Assembly (NCBI RefSeq): GCF_000189635.1
Contig: NW_002476567.1
Span: forward strand, 248,001-312,000
Length of the DNA stretch: 64,000 bases
Reading direction: 5' to 3'
Source of the DNA: Tetrahymena thermophila SB210
Lineage: Eukaryota; Ciliophora; Oligohymenophorea; Hymenostomatida; Tetrahymenidae
The position numbers and the translations under genes were made by a program. Under the pieces are notes generated by a model. It ran no database searches. It saw nothing but the letters and a program-made list of their open reading frames with translations, and had not been told where the DNA came from. Shown piece by piece: positions 41,497 through 54,979 of the stretch. Every line of letters starts with the position of its first letter. Within the stretch, counting starts at the first letter, position 1.

Positions 41497-43446
41497 TCAT
41501 TGAACTTCACAAAATGGGGTTTGATTCACTAAACTATCCCATCCATATCTAACTCCTTTTTTTGTTAGGTAGACTATAAATGCTAATATATTTAGAATTG
41601 CTAACCCAAAAACTATAAAGACAATCAAATAGCTAGCCTTCTTTTTTTCAACATATCTGTAGATTAATTTAGCACATAAGAATCCTCCTATAAAAGAAAG
41701 AATACTAAAGAGAATAATCTAAGAAATGTTTAAGTAATCATTAGTGAAAACTTAAATAATCGTTGTTGTAGAAATAAAAAAATAGTTAAACCCACATGTT
41801 GCAGCAGCTACTTAAGGATGTACTCCAGATGCTAGTAGAATAGGAACAAGAGCTAATCCTGCACCTACACCAAATGTACCAGCTAACATACCAGCAGTCA
41901 AACCTATTGTTGAAATAATTTGAAAAGAATTAGCATAATAATTATTAAATATGAAATCAAATGAATATTGTTTTTAAAGTCATAAAACTAGGTAAGAATA
42001 AGTAAGCTGTATTTGAATAATCGTAAATGATTGAAGATTTTTAAATTCAATTTTGATTTCTGACAAATAATATGTCTATTCAATCATTTTATATACTGGT
42101 TGATAATCAAAAATAATATATATACCTGCTAATGAAATTTTAATATAATTCATATTGTTATTCACATCTAAATCACTTGCAAATTCATCCTCTAAATGAT
42201 ACTTTTCAATAAAAATTCTTTTATTCTTTTCCCATTTCTAAAGAAAGAATCTGATGACAAAGGCAGCAACAAATGCTAATAAAACTATTCCACCATTAGT
42301 AACCCAATAAGCAGTAGAACATGTTGTGATTCCTACAAAACTGCTCAACCCTTTTCCACCTCTAATAAAAACGAGCATTTATACTGAGAAGAAAACTACT
42401 ATGAGTAGAATAAGCTTCTTTGTAGGAACTTGTTTGTACTCTTCTTGATAAAAAGCTTCTAATTCTTCACTTCCAGTTGCATCAACAAATATTTTATTTT
42501 ATCCTACTTCACTTTCTTTGATTGCATTTTGACTTATCAAAATTGACTACCTTTTTAAGTGGTCTTGATTTGCTTCTTCTGCTTAAAAGTAGGAGTTAGT
42601 TCTCTCTCTAGCTACTTCTTCTTCGATTAACTAAGACTTTGATAAAACTTTTGAGCTATCTGATGCTTAGCTATGCTACTATTTATTATTAAATTAAGCC
42701 CTAGGATTTTAGGGCATAATTGATTCTACTTCTTAGACGTCTTTTGTATTTTATAACTTTTTGAAGCTAAAAGCATCTTATTATTCTTTTGGGTTCTTGT
42801 TAATATCCTAATTGATTTTTTGGTAGTTATTCACATTTTTTTCTATTTCTTATAAAGAAAATCCTGCTTTACCATTATTTTCTTCATTTTCTTCGTTTTC
42901 TTAGTCATTTTCTAAAAGTTGCTCGCTTAATTAGCACTTTTATTGTTCTTTTTTCAGTCTATATAAATTTAAACCCTTTTTGAACATGTAAGGTGATATC
43001 AATATCAAAAAGCATATAAAGAGTATGCCAGCAGCAATTTCAGGTAAAAGAATATTTAAGAAAATACCAATATTAGTTCCTAATAGGACCATAGGATTTA
43101 TCATTAGAACAATATTATAATCAATAATGGGCTTGTCTAATAAAGGATGCTTTTTAAAAATGAGGAGTGTTGAATTGGCTAAACAACTTCCAAATAATAT
43201 GCAGTAAGAAATAAATGTCGCAACCTTCGTTTAATAATTTAGCATAAGCATAAGCATAGGGACTTTTACAATACCTCCTCCTAATCCTCCAACATTACCA
43301 ATACCTACTACTACAGGAATCAATAAATATGTAATTACATCTAAAACTGATGGAGGCCAAAGTGAGTCATGAACACAAGTCAAGTCAGAACTGCAATAAA
43401 AATTAAAGTCGCAATCGCTATCTGTTGTGCATGAAATTGTACTCAT
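41497..43446 (-). CDS. TauE-3: TauE/SafE family membrane transporter
   Basis: Two exons, 43446-42126 and 41903-41497, encode 575 residues. The intron splits the same Gly codon as in its paralogs, and the second exon has exactly the same length (407 bases) in all three copies. The N-terminus has Cys at 6, 12, 18 and 24 and WPPS. The first half has GGLGGGIVKVPMLM and the second GTFGVGAGLALVPIL and CGFNYFFISTTTIIQ. It ends TPFCEVQ. The cytoplasmic insert is longer and richer in Glu and Asn than in TauE-2 (a run DQENEENEENNGK); this insert is the main region of divergence. Function is as for TauE-2: a putative anion exporter with unknown substrate. There are no inactivating changes. Confidence 0.93.
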
Positions 43447-44375
43447 TTTAAAAAATATATTTTATATTATATTTATGTTATTATTTAGTTAAGTAATATC
43501 TTTGTTTATATTTAATATATTAGATCAATACACCTCACCAAAAATAAAATTCGTATTTCAGCTATGCATTGATTGATATATTGAATAAAAGAAATAAGAG
43601 TAATGATATAATATCATTTACTAACTAATTTTATAAATATTTAATCAAGATAATTCATTAACAATTCTTCTAAGGATAAATTTAAAAATATTTGAATAAC
43701 ATACCTAAAAAAATCTTTGGATAGAAAATCTCTAGAATATTTTAATGAAAAACCCCTTAAGTAAAGTGAATGTCCCTTATAATAAATTTTATAAAAGATA
43801 TAATGGTAATTTGATATGGTTTTTTACCTTTACTTGAATAGTTTTAATTATGTTAGCATTTTTCAAATAAAATCAAATAACTAGACTAAATTAATATTCT
43901 CATACTTTTTGGTAAATAATCTATCTACCTATATTTAGTATATATATATTCTGTTCTATATCAATCAAATGTAACAAAAATAAGAGTATCATAAAATATT
44001 GAATTATTTTTATCTTAAATTTAATTTTGTTACACAGAAAATTTAGTTAGAAATTATTGTTTCATTTCATAAATTTTTTATTAAAATAAATTAAGCTTTA
44101 TCATTCTATAATTTTATATTTGGCTAATAATCCAATCAATTACTACAAATAAATGCATTAATTTATTATTACAATATAAAAATAATTACTTTGCTTTTTG
44201 TATTATTGCAAAATTCTTTAATTTCTTAAAAATTTTATTTTTTTGTAATTAAAAAATATTATCCATTTTATTAAGTGCAAAAAATAATTAATTTTAAATT
44301 AAAAAATTAACTATATAATAATATTTATAAAGAAAGTCAAATATGCAAAAAAATAAATATATTTTTTAATTAAGC
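43447..44375. other. Intergenic region between TauE-3 and the SNARE gene
   Basis: AT-rich DNA with no coding signal. It contains the TauE-3 upstream region. Confidence 0.7.
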
Positions 44376-45926
44376 TCAGAATCGTAATTTATTATTGTTA
44401 TTATTAGATGAAGAACTCTTGCTGCCTCCACTGCTTATCATTAAAATTAATATTACAACAATAACAGTAACTAATAAGCACAGTTGAAGACTATTATTTA
44501 ATAAAAAATATGAAAAATTTATTAAGTTGCTAATTATCATTTCCTAAAATGTAACCTCACATATAAATTTAATAAAAATGTAAATTACGTAGTATTTGTA
44601 GTTGAATTTGTCAGTTTTTTTGTATCTTCCATTATTTTGGCAGTTTCTTCTGTTTGGTATTGAGTGTCCTATACAACTGCTACCATATTTTCTTATTTTG
44701 ATAAATAATTAAGTATTAATTAAAACATGTAAAGAAAAATAGAAATAATAAATAAATAAATAAATATTTTTACCAATTTAGATTCCTTGCTCTGCAACTT
44801 TGTTATCTAAATCTTAAATCATAGAAACTGCTTAAGAAAGGTTTCTTAAATAATTATTAAGTAAATATTTTTCTATTTCAAAGAATATCTTAAATTAATT
44901 AATAATTACTATAAAACTTCTTGTAAATCTCTAGCTCTTGCTTCTAGCATTTCTTATTCATGCCTTTACTCGTTTATTCTCAATCTTTAACGCCTAATTT
45001 ATAAACATTTTTGCATTTTTTAGCAACAATTTCATACAATAATATTTTCATTACTCACTTGTAGGTTCTGCATCTACTCCCTGTTCAAATCTATGCTCCT
45101 AGAATTTATTTAACTTTTAATTTCTCTGTTCTATATTTGCATATTTTTCAGCTATAATCTTAAACTTTGTTTAAAATTGTTCTAATTACTACCTTTGTTA
45201 TGCCATATGTATTTCTTTCAAATTCTTTTAATAAGTAAGTAATAATCAATATTTTTCATTTGTGTTAATGCTTTTACTTTATCACTTTGAGAATTGACTG
45301 TGATTTATACTAATCTCTCATACAACTTACCCAAAATTTTAGATTCTGCTGCACATATTTATATTTCATCTTTGCTATGAATGAAAAAAATTATTATGAT
45401 AATTGAACCCTAGAACTTTTGAAGTATTAAAAATAAATCTGTTTTTACATATTTTTTCTGAATTATTCATCAGAACCTCTTAATTCTAACTCAGGAACCT
45501 ATTGATATATGCAAAATAAATAAGCACTTTCCTTGAATTTTTCTTTTGAGTTAAGTCTACTCAAAAAAAACAAATATTTTTATTATGCTTTACTTTGAGA
45601 TCCAATGACTTTAAGTATTTTTATATCTAATTGAATTTAATATTCCATTGATTTCCTAAATTTTATATTTCAGAAGAAGGATCTTAATTTTTATTGATAA
45701 GGACTTCCTATTATATTTATTAAAATAGCCAGTTTTTATCTGCGAAATTCACTTTGCATTTATATTATTTCATTAGCTAATAAAAATTCATCCATTATAT
45801 TAAATGAGTTTGAATATACCTTCAGTTCATAATTCCTCTATTTGTTGTTCTATTTATGTTTGATTAAAATGAGTATTTATTTATCAAGCTCATTAATTAG
45901 CTTACATCAGATTGAAAATTGTGCAT
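44376..45926 (-). CDS. Syntaxin-like, tail-anchored Q-SNARE
   Basis: Multi-exon gene on the minus strand. The 3' exons are clear: one ending at 44774, then 44691-44589, then 44490-44376 with TGA at 44378-44376. Joined, they give a SNARE heptad region running from NLSQAVSMIQDLDNKVAEQG to MVAVVQDTQYQTEETAKIM. The Gln of AEQG lies where syntaxins have the zero-layer Gln. A single membrane anchor follows (LCLLVTVIVVILILMI), with a short Ser/Asn-rich tail after it. Upstream exons encode charged helices (LEQFQTKFKIIAEKYANIEQ; EQEMLEARARDLQE) like the linker before a syntaxin SNARE motif. The family drives membrane fusion in vesicle traffic. A Qa type is favoured, but a Qc type is not excluded. The 5' end is uncertain; the ATG at 45926 is only a candidate. 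Confidence 0.72.
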
Positions 45927-48308
45927 ATGCCGGCTTCAAACAGATTTTATTTTTATAATTATTGATGGTCTTAAAGCTAATAACTTAATTTTTTAAACAC
46001 TAAAAGTGACTGATATTAAAATCAAATTTTATTTTATTAATCAATAATTATTTAATCAATTAATTTTTTTTGGTTATTTATTTTTACCATAAAAACAACT
46101 TTGTGAAATAAGAATATTTCAAATTTAATTTGATTCTTAATATCTAATAAAACAAACAATATCAGTATTAAGTATAGATAATCCCTAAACGCAATTCAAG
46201 AAATTTCCTAATGATTTTTATTATAGCTAATTTTAAAAAGTAATTCAATTTATATATTAAAAATAAATGGAAATTTAAAATATCTTTAAAAAATTAATGT
46301 CCAACCAAAATTTTATATCATTATTTTAATTATTTTTCTATTTAAAAATAATTTGAATAAAAAGAAAATATTTTTTTTTGATTTTCGTTTAAAATTATTT
46401 TAATAAAAGATAATAAAATTTAAATATATTTAAAAATACTTTTATGATTGTTATAAAAGAATAAATAATTCATATTATTAAAATGTTCTCACACTTTTTA
46501 TATTAATATTGAATATGATAAATCAACTAACCAATTCATATTAGCAAATTAATTCATGGTTTTTTTTCTTAATTTTATAAAGCTTTGATCATAAAGATTA
46601 TAAAAACTAAATTATCTTATCAAATACCTTTCTTGAAATCTAAAAATTTAATTTAGTAAAAACTGTTTTTATTGGTAGTTTATTTTTAAAATTTCTGTAA
46701 GTTAATAAAATAAACAAATTATTGATAATAGTAAAAAGAAAATATATTATTCTCTTTAAATAAATATTTTAGATTTTAATTTTAAATGCTTATCTACTTA
46801 CTTTTTTCTAGTATAAGCTTAATAAGAATACATTGCATTCTCTTTACAAAAAGAGGGGGATAAAATTTTTACTTTTTATTAATTTCCTCTTTTTTAAAAT
46901 TCAACTTAATATAAAAATAAATAAATAAATAATTATTAAATAGTAGAATTTTTATTTAATTCTAAAATGACATAAAGATTTATACGACTGTTTATAATTC
47001 TATCATTCATTCATATTAATTTTACCTCTAAAGTAAATATTAGATTAAATTTCTGTATTAAGAATTTTTTTAGAAAAAAACTTTAAAAAATTAAAATATT
47101 ATTAATTTAAATGAAAGAAACCAACAAACATATTAAAAACATTTTGATATGAAAATTTCAGAATATTCTCAAAAATTATCCTTTTGCTATCATTATCCTT
47201 AATAAAGAGTAAATATGGTATCATTTTTAGATATATAAAATAGAAATTTGTATATAAATATACAAAAGTGTTTGATTACAAAATATTAAATATGGTTGAG
47301 CTTATTTTAAAAATAAATTGGGTAAAATACTTTATAGGAAATATAAAATAAATCATATGTTAAATAAGTTGATCTCATCAATTACTAAAGTAATTTGCAA
47401 ATTTTTGATAATCTTTTGTAAATGTTCTTAGAAAATATCAGAGAAATATCACTAATAGATTAAATCCATACATTTGTAGTTTTTCAATAAAATGTAAAAG
47501 TTAGCATAAAAGATTTAGAAGAGTGCTTACCTAAAAACTTAACTTTAATACTAAATAAATAATTGCTTTTTTCAAATTTATTTGCTTTATTAGGGGATTT
47601 ATCAAAACAAAAAATTTTTTTATCTGTAAGATTTAGAGGAGATAGCAATACTGTATTTTGTAAATTTGGCTTTGATAGGTATTTTGAGTGGATATGATTA
47701 AATTTTTTACTTAGATGATTAACTTTTAATTTTGTGAATGGTATAGATTGTTTTATTTACTTATTTATTTGTTTATTTCTTATAAAAAATAAGCATTTAA
47801 TCAAAAAATATGAAAAAAAGCAATTTAAAAAGATATTACCAACCTGGCTGTATTTCGAGATAAAATTAGATTAATGATTAATAAGGTCAACCATTAAAAC
47901 ATATATAATAACCAAAAAAATCAGGTTTGTTGGATGTGTTAGGTCATTTTATTTATAAATAATTGATTTGCAAATTTACTTTTAAATAATTAAAGAAGAA
48001 TTAAAAACAGATATAAACAAAATATAAGTTAAAATATTATTAAATTTTATATTTAAGATAAAAAGATAAAACAGCAAACAAATATTAATTTGTTAGTGAA
48101 TTATAAATATGATATCAAAGAAGAATAGTCTTAAACTATTTTCTTTAGAGACATTGAAGTAGTTTTACATTATTAATTCATTCTCAATAATAAAATCTAT
48201 TAGAAAGCATTTTGCCTTTTGCGTCTTTGTTCTACTGGTTGAGCATTATAGCTTTCTTTTTATTGGCATAACTTCATAAGTTTTAGATCATCTTTAGCTT
48301 TAAGACGA
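45927..48308. other. Intergenic region between the SNARE gene and the putative small gene
   Basis: About 2.4 kb of AT-rich DNA with no gene that I can support on either strand. Missing 5' exons of the SNARE gene could lie at its left end. Confidence 0.55.
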
Positions 48309-48653
48309 TCAAATAAAAATATTAAAATATGCTCTTCTTTACCAAGATTTATCAATAAATATTATAATTTTTTGGATTTTGTTTAGCATAAACATAATAA
48401 TGATTTTGAAGATAGTATTCTGCTACTTTAAATTCTATTTTAGCAGCAAAAAAGGCCCTTTGATAGATAGGTTTCTAAGTTTTATAATTAGTCTTTATAA
48501 TTCAGTACTTGTTATGCCTTAATTTTACTTTTCTTTAAATCTGAAAACTCCTCTTGGTTTTGCAAACCTCTTTATCTCAGCATTAATTGGTAAAATAATT
48601 TATTTTTATTTTATTTATGTAGAAAAAGCTTCAAAATATTTTTCACAATTCAT
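48309..48653 (-). CDS. Doubtful small gene, no recognised family
   Basis: The stretch 48170-48653 is less AT-rich than its surroundings and has peptides of protein-like composition on the minus strand, but not in one clean frame. The coordinates are those of the longest open frame with an ATG (48653-48651, TGA at 48311-48309, 114 residues, containing RFAKPRGVFRFKEK). A second frame overlaps it and reads KPIYQRAFFAAKIEFKVAEY. A third, continuing past 48309, reads FDRLKAKDDLKLMKLCQQ and ends with a basic QRRKRQNAF. Small introns could join these pieces, but the implied first intron would be only 34 bases. I do not recognise the product. With TGA as the only stop, frames of this length also occur by chance, so this is a weak call. 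Confidence 0.25.
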
Positions 48654-48812
48654 AGATAAAAATTGTATCTGAAATTGTGTAAATTAAAAATTGTAAAAAA
48701 ACTAATTAAATTTTCTAAAAAATTTATTTATGTTTTCAATCAAAAAATTAAGAAAAATTTACTGTTAATAAAAGAAGCATTTACTTACAAACTCTGTCTA
48801 TTTTAATATTTT

Positions 48813-51800
48813 ATGAAAACTTACATTTTTATGAAATTAACAAATAATGTAAATATGATAGGGGTTTTGATCGCCTTCCATGACTATTCATATGAATTTA
48901 GAGAAATGGACAGTCTATGTAGGAGGAAATCTTTCTTTCCAGTAATTAAGGTTCTAGTCAAATTAATTTCTTGTACTATGAATATCTATGGATCATATTA
49001 AATTTAACCACTTTCTATTTTTTTATCATCCTTATTGTGCTTAGCGGATTTTGTAAAAGAAATTCCATATTATGACATTAGAATATCAAGACTAAATTTA
49101 TAATTTTCTATTACTAATTTTATAATTTCTATTGTAATACTGATTGCCGTTAACTAAAATAAGTTTCAGAGTATAGCGATAACTTTGCTTATATTAATAG
49201 GATTAATGCTCAAGATTGGTTCATACTTGTTTACACTATATTAGTAAAAAATAAAGAATTTTTTCTCTTAAGATTTAACTTTAATTGATTGGAAGTCGGA
49301 AATTTAAATTTCTTAGTTAGATTTTTACATAAGGCAGCTCAGTGATGAGTCCATTTCTTTTCATTATGAAGATTATATGAAATCGAATTTGCAAATATTT
49401 ACTCAAACAATCATTTTAAATCATATTTAAAATTGCCAAAAATTAAAAGACTAATGTTTTTGTTAAGACTACTCCAAAAAAAGTGAAGTAAAATTAAAAA
49501 GATTTATTCAATAATTAACTAACTCTTTTTCTTTTCAAATTTTGTAATTACCAACTAACTAACTATTTTAATTGGTTGAGTTAACTAAATAATAAAAAAT
49601 CTGGAATTACTATTAAATAACTTCTTTTTAAGCTAATTTGTGTGATTAAAAGATAATTGTGTAATCAAAAATAAATAAATTTTTCAATAGGGTTATTTTT
49701 GGTATTTACTTTAAATCTAAAAAATTATAAAAATAAATTGTTTTAAAAAAGAAAACAAAATGCTCTCAGAAAAAATTGAATAAAAATAATTAATTTTATT
49801 TATATAAAATAAAATAAGGAAAATAATGGTATGGTCAATAAGGAATTCCTCTTAGGAGAGACAGAAAGAAAAAGATTTATAAAAGACTACATAATAGAAA
49901 TATTTGAGAAATATTTAGATAAGAATAATTAAAACCTTTCTACTGTGCACTTGGAGTATTTTTTCTTTTTGCACGATTATGTGAATAATCCTACTAAAGC
50001 TATTATTCTTCTTCATAATACAGAAAATCAATAGTAAAAGGAAGCAACTAACTAATAATTAGCTCTTCTTTCTTATATTAAATAAATGCTTTAGAAAGAC
50101 TATTTGATTAATTAGTAGTAATATTATAAAGATAAACTGTAAAGCTTTGATATGTAAAAAGTATTAGATTATGATGACAAATTAAAAGATTTTTAAAAGA
50201 AGCTTTGCTCAGCTCTTGAAAAAAAGAGAGATTTTTTATCAGAAATTTCTAAAGATACAATAAATTTGTAAAATGTCTACATAGATGGATAGAAACTAAT
50301 TTCAGCTAGAAAATAGTTGCATAAAGATTTGGTGTGGCTTTATTAAGTTAATTCAATAAACAAGTTATAAGAAAAAATGCTTGATATATACATTAACAAT
50401 TTATCTTTTGGAGATTTTAAGTAAAGATCTATTTAAATAAATAGCATTCTAAATTTCTTATTCTTATTTTTATATTTATGAAATTAGGGGTTCTTATTAC
50501 AGAAAATAAAGAAAATATTAATCTAAAACAGATATTGATTTATTCAATGAGAATCAGTGCGTTGTATTTATTTCTCTTCTCAAAGGTTCTCTAGGAGAAA
50601 TAAAAAGAGTTTCTGATTCTTTTTAAAATATCTTTGATGTCCCACCTAGTGAAGTTTTAAATAAAAATTGTAGCATTTTGATGTAGAATTCTATTGGGAA
50701 GTATCATAACGATTTTCTTTAGCAAATGATCGACAGAGGATATATAAGCTAAAATAGGACTAATTATTTTAAAATTTTATTTGGAGTAACAAAATAAGGT
50801 AATAAATTTAGAATCATTTATTTAATTAGTCACTTTTATTATGTAATCCTAAAAAATTGAATCGATCCTCTTGGTAGAATTTTATTTTTAAAAAAAATCT
50901 AATTATTAAAATTACTATAAAAAGAATTCTATTTAATCACACTCAAGAATTTAAGAGAGTGCAGAATTCCATTTTTTATTAAATTATTATTTTAAATTTA
51001 TAAAATAGAAATATTACTCATTTATTTTAATTTAAAAAAATAGATTTTGTAATACCATTAGATTTAAATATAAAATTGGATTATATAAATTAGCGAGAAT
51101 TTGGAGTTTCAGCAATTGTAAAAAGTAGAAATTCAAGTGATTAGAATTATATCATTTTAGAAGGGACTGATAATTTTAAAATATAAAATATGACAGAAAA
51201 TCTGTTCAATAATTTATTTAAAAGGTTTATCAGCAAAGAAGAAATAAATAAAGTATACCTAGATTAATTTGTTCCAATAATATCTGGTTTCATTAAGGCT
51301 AAAATGAGAGAAGAAAAATATTCAGACAATACAAGTGAGCAAGGATAGCATCTAAAATTTCATTTCTTAAATATCTTAAAGGAAGAATAATTTTTAGACA
51401 CTATTTGCTTTTTCCCTATATAAAATATAAAATATAGATTATTTAATAAATTAGAAGACATAGAAAAATAAATTAATGATAGTTAATTATTCAGTATCAC
51501 TGAAAATGAAATTTATTAAATTAGGATAGAGGTTTCCTTTTTGCAAAATTAAAATATTAATTAATGCTATGTTCAAATTAAAAATTTTAGATAAGTAAAA
51601 CGACTTTCAGATAAAAAAGCTGAACTCCATACTTGGTCATAGTAAATGAAAAAATATTGTGGAGTCAAGTACAATTTTGAAAATGTTGCTTGTTTTTTCA
51701 AAGCTTCTAAACTACTCTAAACAAAAAATTATTTTCATCATGATAAATAAAATTCAGAAGTATAAAATCAAAATTCTGTTAAGTTATTATAAGTTGAGAA

Positions 51801-54800
51801 GAGTGTTTTGTATAATGAAGAAAATGTTTAAAACATAGACAATCAATTGCAAGCAGATTAAAAAGATTTAAGCAATCTGCTTTAAGAAGAGCATTCTTCT
51901 TCAGAGTCAGTATAAACTTAGTTGAACACTTAACAGAAAATTGATTAAGAAGATTAAGAAGACAGCCATTCAAAATAGAGTTCAAGTAATAGCCATAGTC
52001 TTAGTGCAGGCATCATAGAGTCTAACATTTAAAATGATAAAAATAAGAAATCTATTTTTTCATAATAAGAAATACAAATGAGCACATAAATAATCTAATT
52101 AATGAGTGAGTAAAACGAAATATTATCCAACAGAAATATTATTCTTCCTAACAACAATTAGTCTTAAATTAAACACTTGAGTATAAATTCCTAAAAATTA
52201 TTGGATATCCCAGAGAAAATCTAATTGGTGGCTAATGAAAACAAAGACTTAAAATATCAACAAATTGAATTAATACCTCTTTCACCTAAATCACCATTTG
52301 CAAGCTATAGAGTAGATTAAAGTGCTTTAAGTCATAGTAATTTGATATCACCTACAAATAATCATTCATTGTTGAAGGATATAAATGACGATAATTTTCA
52401 TAAAGTGAAGAAAATTTCTGATGTATCAACTAGTCTATTTGGTAGTTAAATAAATAAAGAACTAACTAAAGAGCTAAAACCAAATTTAGCATAAGAATTA
52501 CATATTCATAATTTGATCCAACACCAAAAACAATAAAGTACAATTAAGTAGGAGAATACTGATGAAGATTCAAAAAATGAAAAATATTAAGCCAGCACTC
52601 ATTCTTTTAATTCCATTTAAATGAAATTAATGAGAGTAAAAAATTAAATTAGAAGTAAATTCTAGGCAAAAGAAAAAAGAAGATCTACTAAAATGACAAA
52701 ATTAAGTTAAAAATTTGAATCAGAGTCAGAAACTTCCAAAAAAAATCAATAAACAAAGAAATTTGAGAAAGATTAATCATCCATAGCATCTTTATAGGAC
52801 AATCAATTCTATGCAAAAAAGCAATTTTTGATTGAAAAGATAAAGTCACAAAAATATTCTAAATAATTAAAATTGATTAATGCTTTCTCTCTTATTTCAT
52901 TAAGTAATTTTATTTATTTAATAAAAATTTAATTCATTAATTTATTCTTTCATTGATTCGTTAGTTGATAAATTGACTGACTGATTGATTAATTGTTTGA
53001 TAAATTGATTGATTAATTGTTTGATAAATTGATTGATTAATTGTTTGATTGATTGATTGATTGCTTTATTGATTTATTTATTTATTTATTAAAATAGTTA
53101 CAATCATACTTATTTCAATTTACTTCTTTTGGGAGATCATATCTTCTTTTAATGAGTAAAATAAAAATTTTTCTTATATCCCTTGGACTTTCAGATTCCG
53201 TACAACCATGAGCACAGCAATTAAAGATACAAATTTGAGGGAACTCACTTAGAATAATGCTCTTATGAATGGAATTCCAGATGTTAATGGATACCATGAA
53301 ATAATTGTTTCAAGGCTTTCAAAAAATTTATAAGATATGAGAGGATACATTTAGTAATATATGAATGATGAAAAAATAAATTTTTAGAGTAAATAATATA
53401 TAATTTCAACTCAAGCAACACTTTTAGCATATACAACACTTAAGTAGTATCGCAATATTACTGAATTCTTTGGTTATTCGCTTTAAATGTATTAATTGAT
53501 AATGTTTTAATTTAGTAATTAAATATATTATAATGGTGTTACTGAACTAAATGTTTATAACAATTTTGTTAACATAACTAATTGGCTATCAGGTCTTTAA
53601 AATATAACAGTTAACTCTAATTAAAATTATTATGATACAATCAATCATATAAATCTCACCTTGCTCATAATTAACTGCAGTCTTTGTTTTTTCATTTCAA
53701 TCTCTATTATTTTCCTTTATGGATTTTTATAATAAGAAAAAGAAAAAATTCTTTCTTTAATTGCTACAGTAGATTATAATTACATAAGGGATATGTATTT
53801 TAGCATAACCTTCTCTTTAAAAGAAATTATGAAAAAAAATTATAGCACAAACTACAACTAGGAAATACAATTTTCTTAAAAAAAGAAATAAATTTCTCAA
53901 ACTACAAGTCTACCAAAATATAAGTTCAAAATCATATTAATCAGTACCGTATTTTTAATTATGGTCAGTATATACCCATTCATCCAATATATAACGAGCA
54001 AAGGGTATATAGATTAAAACAACGTCAATGTCCAACTAATAAGTAAAATAAAATTTATTTTAATTATTTTATTAATTCTTTAATATATTAGAATTATTAT
54101 ATGAGAATAAAATCATAAAATTTAAATTAATAGCTTTTATTTAAATTAAATAATCTGTTTTTATGAAATTCATTATTTTTATCTACTTTCTTGAATTAAT
54201 GATGTTTTAATAAAATAGACTAGCTGTATAGTGTATAGGCGCAATATTTATCTAACATGACTGCACATATAGCATATATTTTAGAGAAATTATTACCAAC
54301 AATTCGTGTAGCTCCAATTTCATTGCATTATGCTAGAATATTACAACTTTAAAAATAAAATGGTCCAATACTATAAGGTCTATCAAATTCCATAAAAAAT
54401 TTATCTGGAAATATATCCTATAAAGAGTCTGATTACAATTCGTTTTTATTTTAGATTCTTAACTTAAATGCTTGCTAACCTTTTTAAGAACAATAGTACT
54501 AGTAGTATAAAACCAGCTAAATTGACTTTAATTTATGCAATACTTTATTTAATGGTATCCTTTAATAAGGTCTTTAAATAAGCTCAGTTAAACTGTTTTC
54601 TACATTTGACAATCTAATAGATATATATAATATCAAGGATGACACTAAATGTAAGGAAGCTTTAACCAATTTTATGATCTAATTAGGTTCTCTAAAAGCA
54701 TTAGATGATATGTATTAAGTAATGAACAATATAATATTAGCTTTAAATAATTTTGTCAATGCCATGAACGATGATTACTTTAACTTAAACTATTTTGTTC

Positions 54801-54979
54801 AAGAAATATTGATGATTTATTAGTTCGCTTTATTCATCATTCTTTACATTTTCATTTGGATACCATTTTAATAATCAATTTAAAAAGACTTAACTAAATC
54901 AAAAATCATTTTGAGCAATTTTGAAGTATCTTACCTAATAGAAAACCCTTACATAATGAATTTCTTAAAAAAATATTGA
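48813..54979 (+). CDS. Gene E: divergent PAS/TPR multi-membrane protein (TmcB-like), 5' end uncertain
   Basis: Plus-strand relative of genes A-D. The TGA is at 54977-54979; the ATG at 48813 is the first plausible one. About 48813-49520 encodes only three or four membrane segments, including SITNFIISIVILIAV, and then the His/Cys motif HIQNCQKLKDQCFCQ. About 49850-50430 has TPR-like helices with NNPTKAIILLHN. About 50500-50805 is a PAS domain (CVVFISLLKGSLGEIKRVS, then SILMQNSIGKYHNDFLQQMI). About 51040-52895 is the end of the PAS region plus a long Gln/Asn/Ser/Lys linker. About 53105-54030 and 54245-54979 encode two C-terminal modules of large extracytoplasmic loop plus membrane segments; the protein ends ENPYIMNFLKKY. 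It lacks the LTL(I/L)PY ending of B-D. Compared with them the N-terminal bundle is short, so upstream exons may be missing from my model or the gene may be 5'-truncated. Confidence 0.78.
52983..53050. repeat. 24-bp minisatellite in an intron of gene E
   Basis: Nearly three head-to-tail copies of GATTGATTAATTGTTTGATA (plus AATT, 24 bases in all), followed by plain GATT repeats up to about 53062 and TTTA repeats up to about 53090. The array lies in the intron between the linker exon and the first C-terminal loop exon. Confidence 0.88.

Noticed and set aside
52940..53095. Possible CRISPR-like direct repeat array
   Set aside because: The units are contiguous with no unique spacers, and the host is a eukaryote; this is a simple minisatellite.
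51779..53297. Two minus-strand frames of 60-68 codons
   Set aside because: Antisense to linker and loop exons of gene E.
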